Source of the DNA: Pontimonas sp.
GTDB lineage: Bacteria > Actinomycetota > Actinomycetes > Actinomycetales > Microbacteriaceae
Direction: 5' to 3'
Assembly: GCA_021741945.1 (NCBI GenBank)
Contig: JAIOWV010000026.1
Coordinates: 1-13,798, forward strand
DNA: 13,798 bases
Shown here: positions 13,230 through 13,798 of the stretch, piece by piece
Layout: every line of letters begins with the position of its first letter
Numbering within the stretch: position 1 is the stretch's first letter
Position numbers and translations under genes: made by a program
Notes under the pieces: generated by a model
What the model saw: only the letters and a program-made list of their open reading frames with translations
Databases searched by the model: none
Told to the model about the DNA's origin: nothing

Positions 13230-13798
13230 CTACGCCTCGATAACCACGGGGATAATCATCGGGCGCCTGCGAAGTTGGGTGCTGACCCAGTGACCCACTG
13301 TGCGCCTGACTACCTGCTGGAACGAATGAGTGTCCCTCGTGCCATTGGCGGAGGCTTCTTCCAGGGCCTTCACAATCGCAGGGCGGACATCATCAAAGAC
13401 GGAGTCATCCGGCGCAAAACCGCGGGCGTGAATCTCAGGCCCGACGATGATTGTTCCCGTCTGAGCATCCATCGCGATGAAGATGGAGATGAAGCCTTCC
13501 TCAGCGAGAATCCGACGATCCTTAAGATCGGCTTCGGTAATCTCGCCCACGGTTGAGCCATCCACATAGACAAATCCAATGTCTAGTTGCCCGACACGGG
13601 TGACCTGGCCATCGCGCATGTCAATCACTGTGCCGTTCTCGCCGATGAACGTGTTCTCGGGCGTCACACCAGATTCGATGGCGATCGTGGCGTTAGCCCT
13701 CAAATGACGAGCCTCGCCGTGAACCGGCATAACAGCGCGCGGTTTCACGATGTTGTAGCAGTAGAGCAGTTCGCCAGCGGCAGCGTGCCCAGAGACGT
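13230..13798 (-). CDS. rnj: Ribonuclease J, C-terminal part (cut by window edge)
   Basis: The open frame runs off the window. The visible 189 codons begin VSGHAAAGELLYCYNIVKP, followed by the metal-ligand motif MPVHGEARHLRANA. This is the RNase J motif at the end of the beta-CASP domain and the return to the lactamase fold. The C-terminal domain follows. It includes GQVTRVGQLDIGFVYVDGS, the ARGF segment (IHARGF) and a final VTRRTV-like region (VVRRTVGHW) used for oligomerisation. RNase J has both 5'-to-3' exonuclease and endonuclease activity and acts in mRNA decay and rRNA maturation. About one third of the usual ~560 residues is present; the N-terminal HxHxDH site is outside the window. A GTG at 13748 is only an internal codon. 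A small hairpin, GAGGC-CTAC-GCCTC (13225-13238), spans the stop codon. The related RNase gene follows 43 bases downstream on the same strand. Confidence 0.95.
   Translation of the reverse strand, partial: VSGHAAAGELLYCYNIVKPRAVMPVHGEARHLRANATIAIESGVTPENTFIGENGTVIDMRDGQVTRVGQLDIGFVYVDGSTVGEITEADLKDRRILAEEGFISIFIAMDAQTGTIIVGPEIHARGFAPDDSVFDDVRPAIVKALEEASANGTRDTHSFQQVVRRTVGHWVSTQLRRRPMIIPVVIEA

Noticed and set aside
1..13798. CRISPR arrays, tRNA/rRNA genes, insertion sequences, toxin-antitoxin or phage-defence genes
   Set aside because: I looked for regular repeats, cloverleaf patterns, transposase motifs and defence domains, and found none. The genes are housekeeping or core-type.

Overview
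The window looks like a core-genome segment of a small-genome actinobacterium, most likely Microbacteriaceae. The evidence is moderately high G+C, GTG starts, TANNNT-type -10 boxes sitting against start codons, and protein families typical of that group. The family assignment is inference. I see no phage, insertion sequence, tRNA, rRNA or CRISPR array. The longest gap between genes is about 156 bases.

Left part (1-5416). The 5' end of rpiB (minus strand, cut by the window edge) faces a DivIVA-domain coiled-coil protein. The DivIVA-like gene is followed by pepN (aminopeptidase N), an MscS-type channel and glbO (group II truncated haemoglobin). The last three are only 9 and 3 bases apart and probably form one operon.

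Middle part (5386-9591). An uncharacterised minus-strand gene runs tail-to-tail into glbO with a 31-base overlap. It lies head-to-head with a TesB-type acyl-CoA thioesterase gene at a shared start/promoter site. The thioesterase gene in turn overlaps by 14 bases the end of a minus-strand operon: ssb paralogue, then a small lipoprotein, then ettA (ABC-F translation factor). From memory, the gene set rpiB, pepN, glbO, ettA and ssb parallels Mycobacterium tuberculosis Rv2465c, Rv2467, Rv2470, Rv2477c and Rv2478c, so this is an old actinobacterial neighbourhood. The DivIVA-like gene and the MscS gene do not belong to the mycobacterial arrangement as I remember it.

Right part (9748-13798). msrA (minus) is divergent from an EamA/DMT-family transporter gene. 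That gene overlaps by ATGA a small four-helix membrane protein. Convergent to these is a beta-CASP metallo-beta-lactamase RNase, with the 3' end of RNase J directly upstream on the same strand. Two beta-CASP nucleases are therefore in tandem.

No obvious new multi-gene system stands out. The best leads are: repeated placement of -10 boxes 6-7 bases before ATG (predicted leaderless mRNAs of rpiB, tesB, msrA and the MBL RNase); a symmetric -10 shared by tesB and the uncharacterised gene; the second-type DivIVA protein beside pepN; and the unstudied lipoprotein between ettA and ssb.
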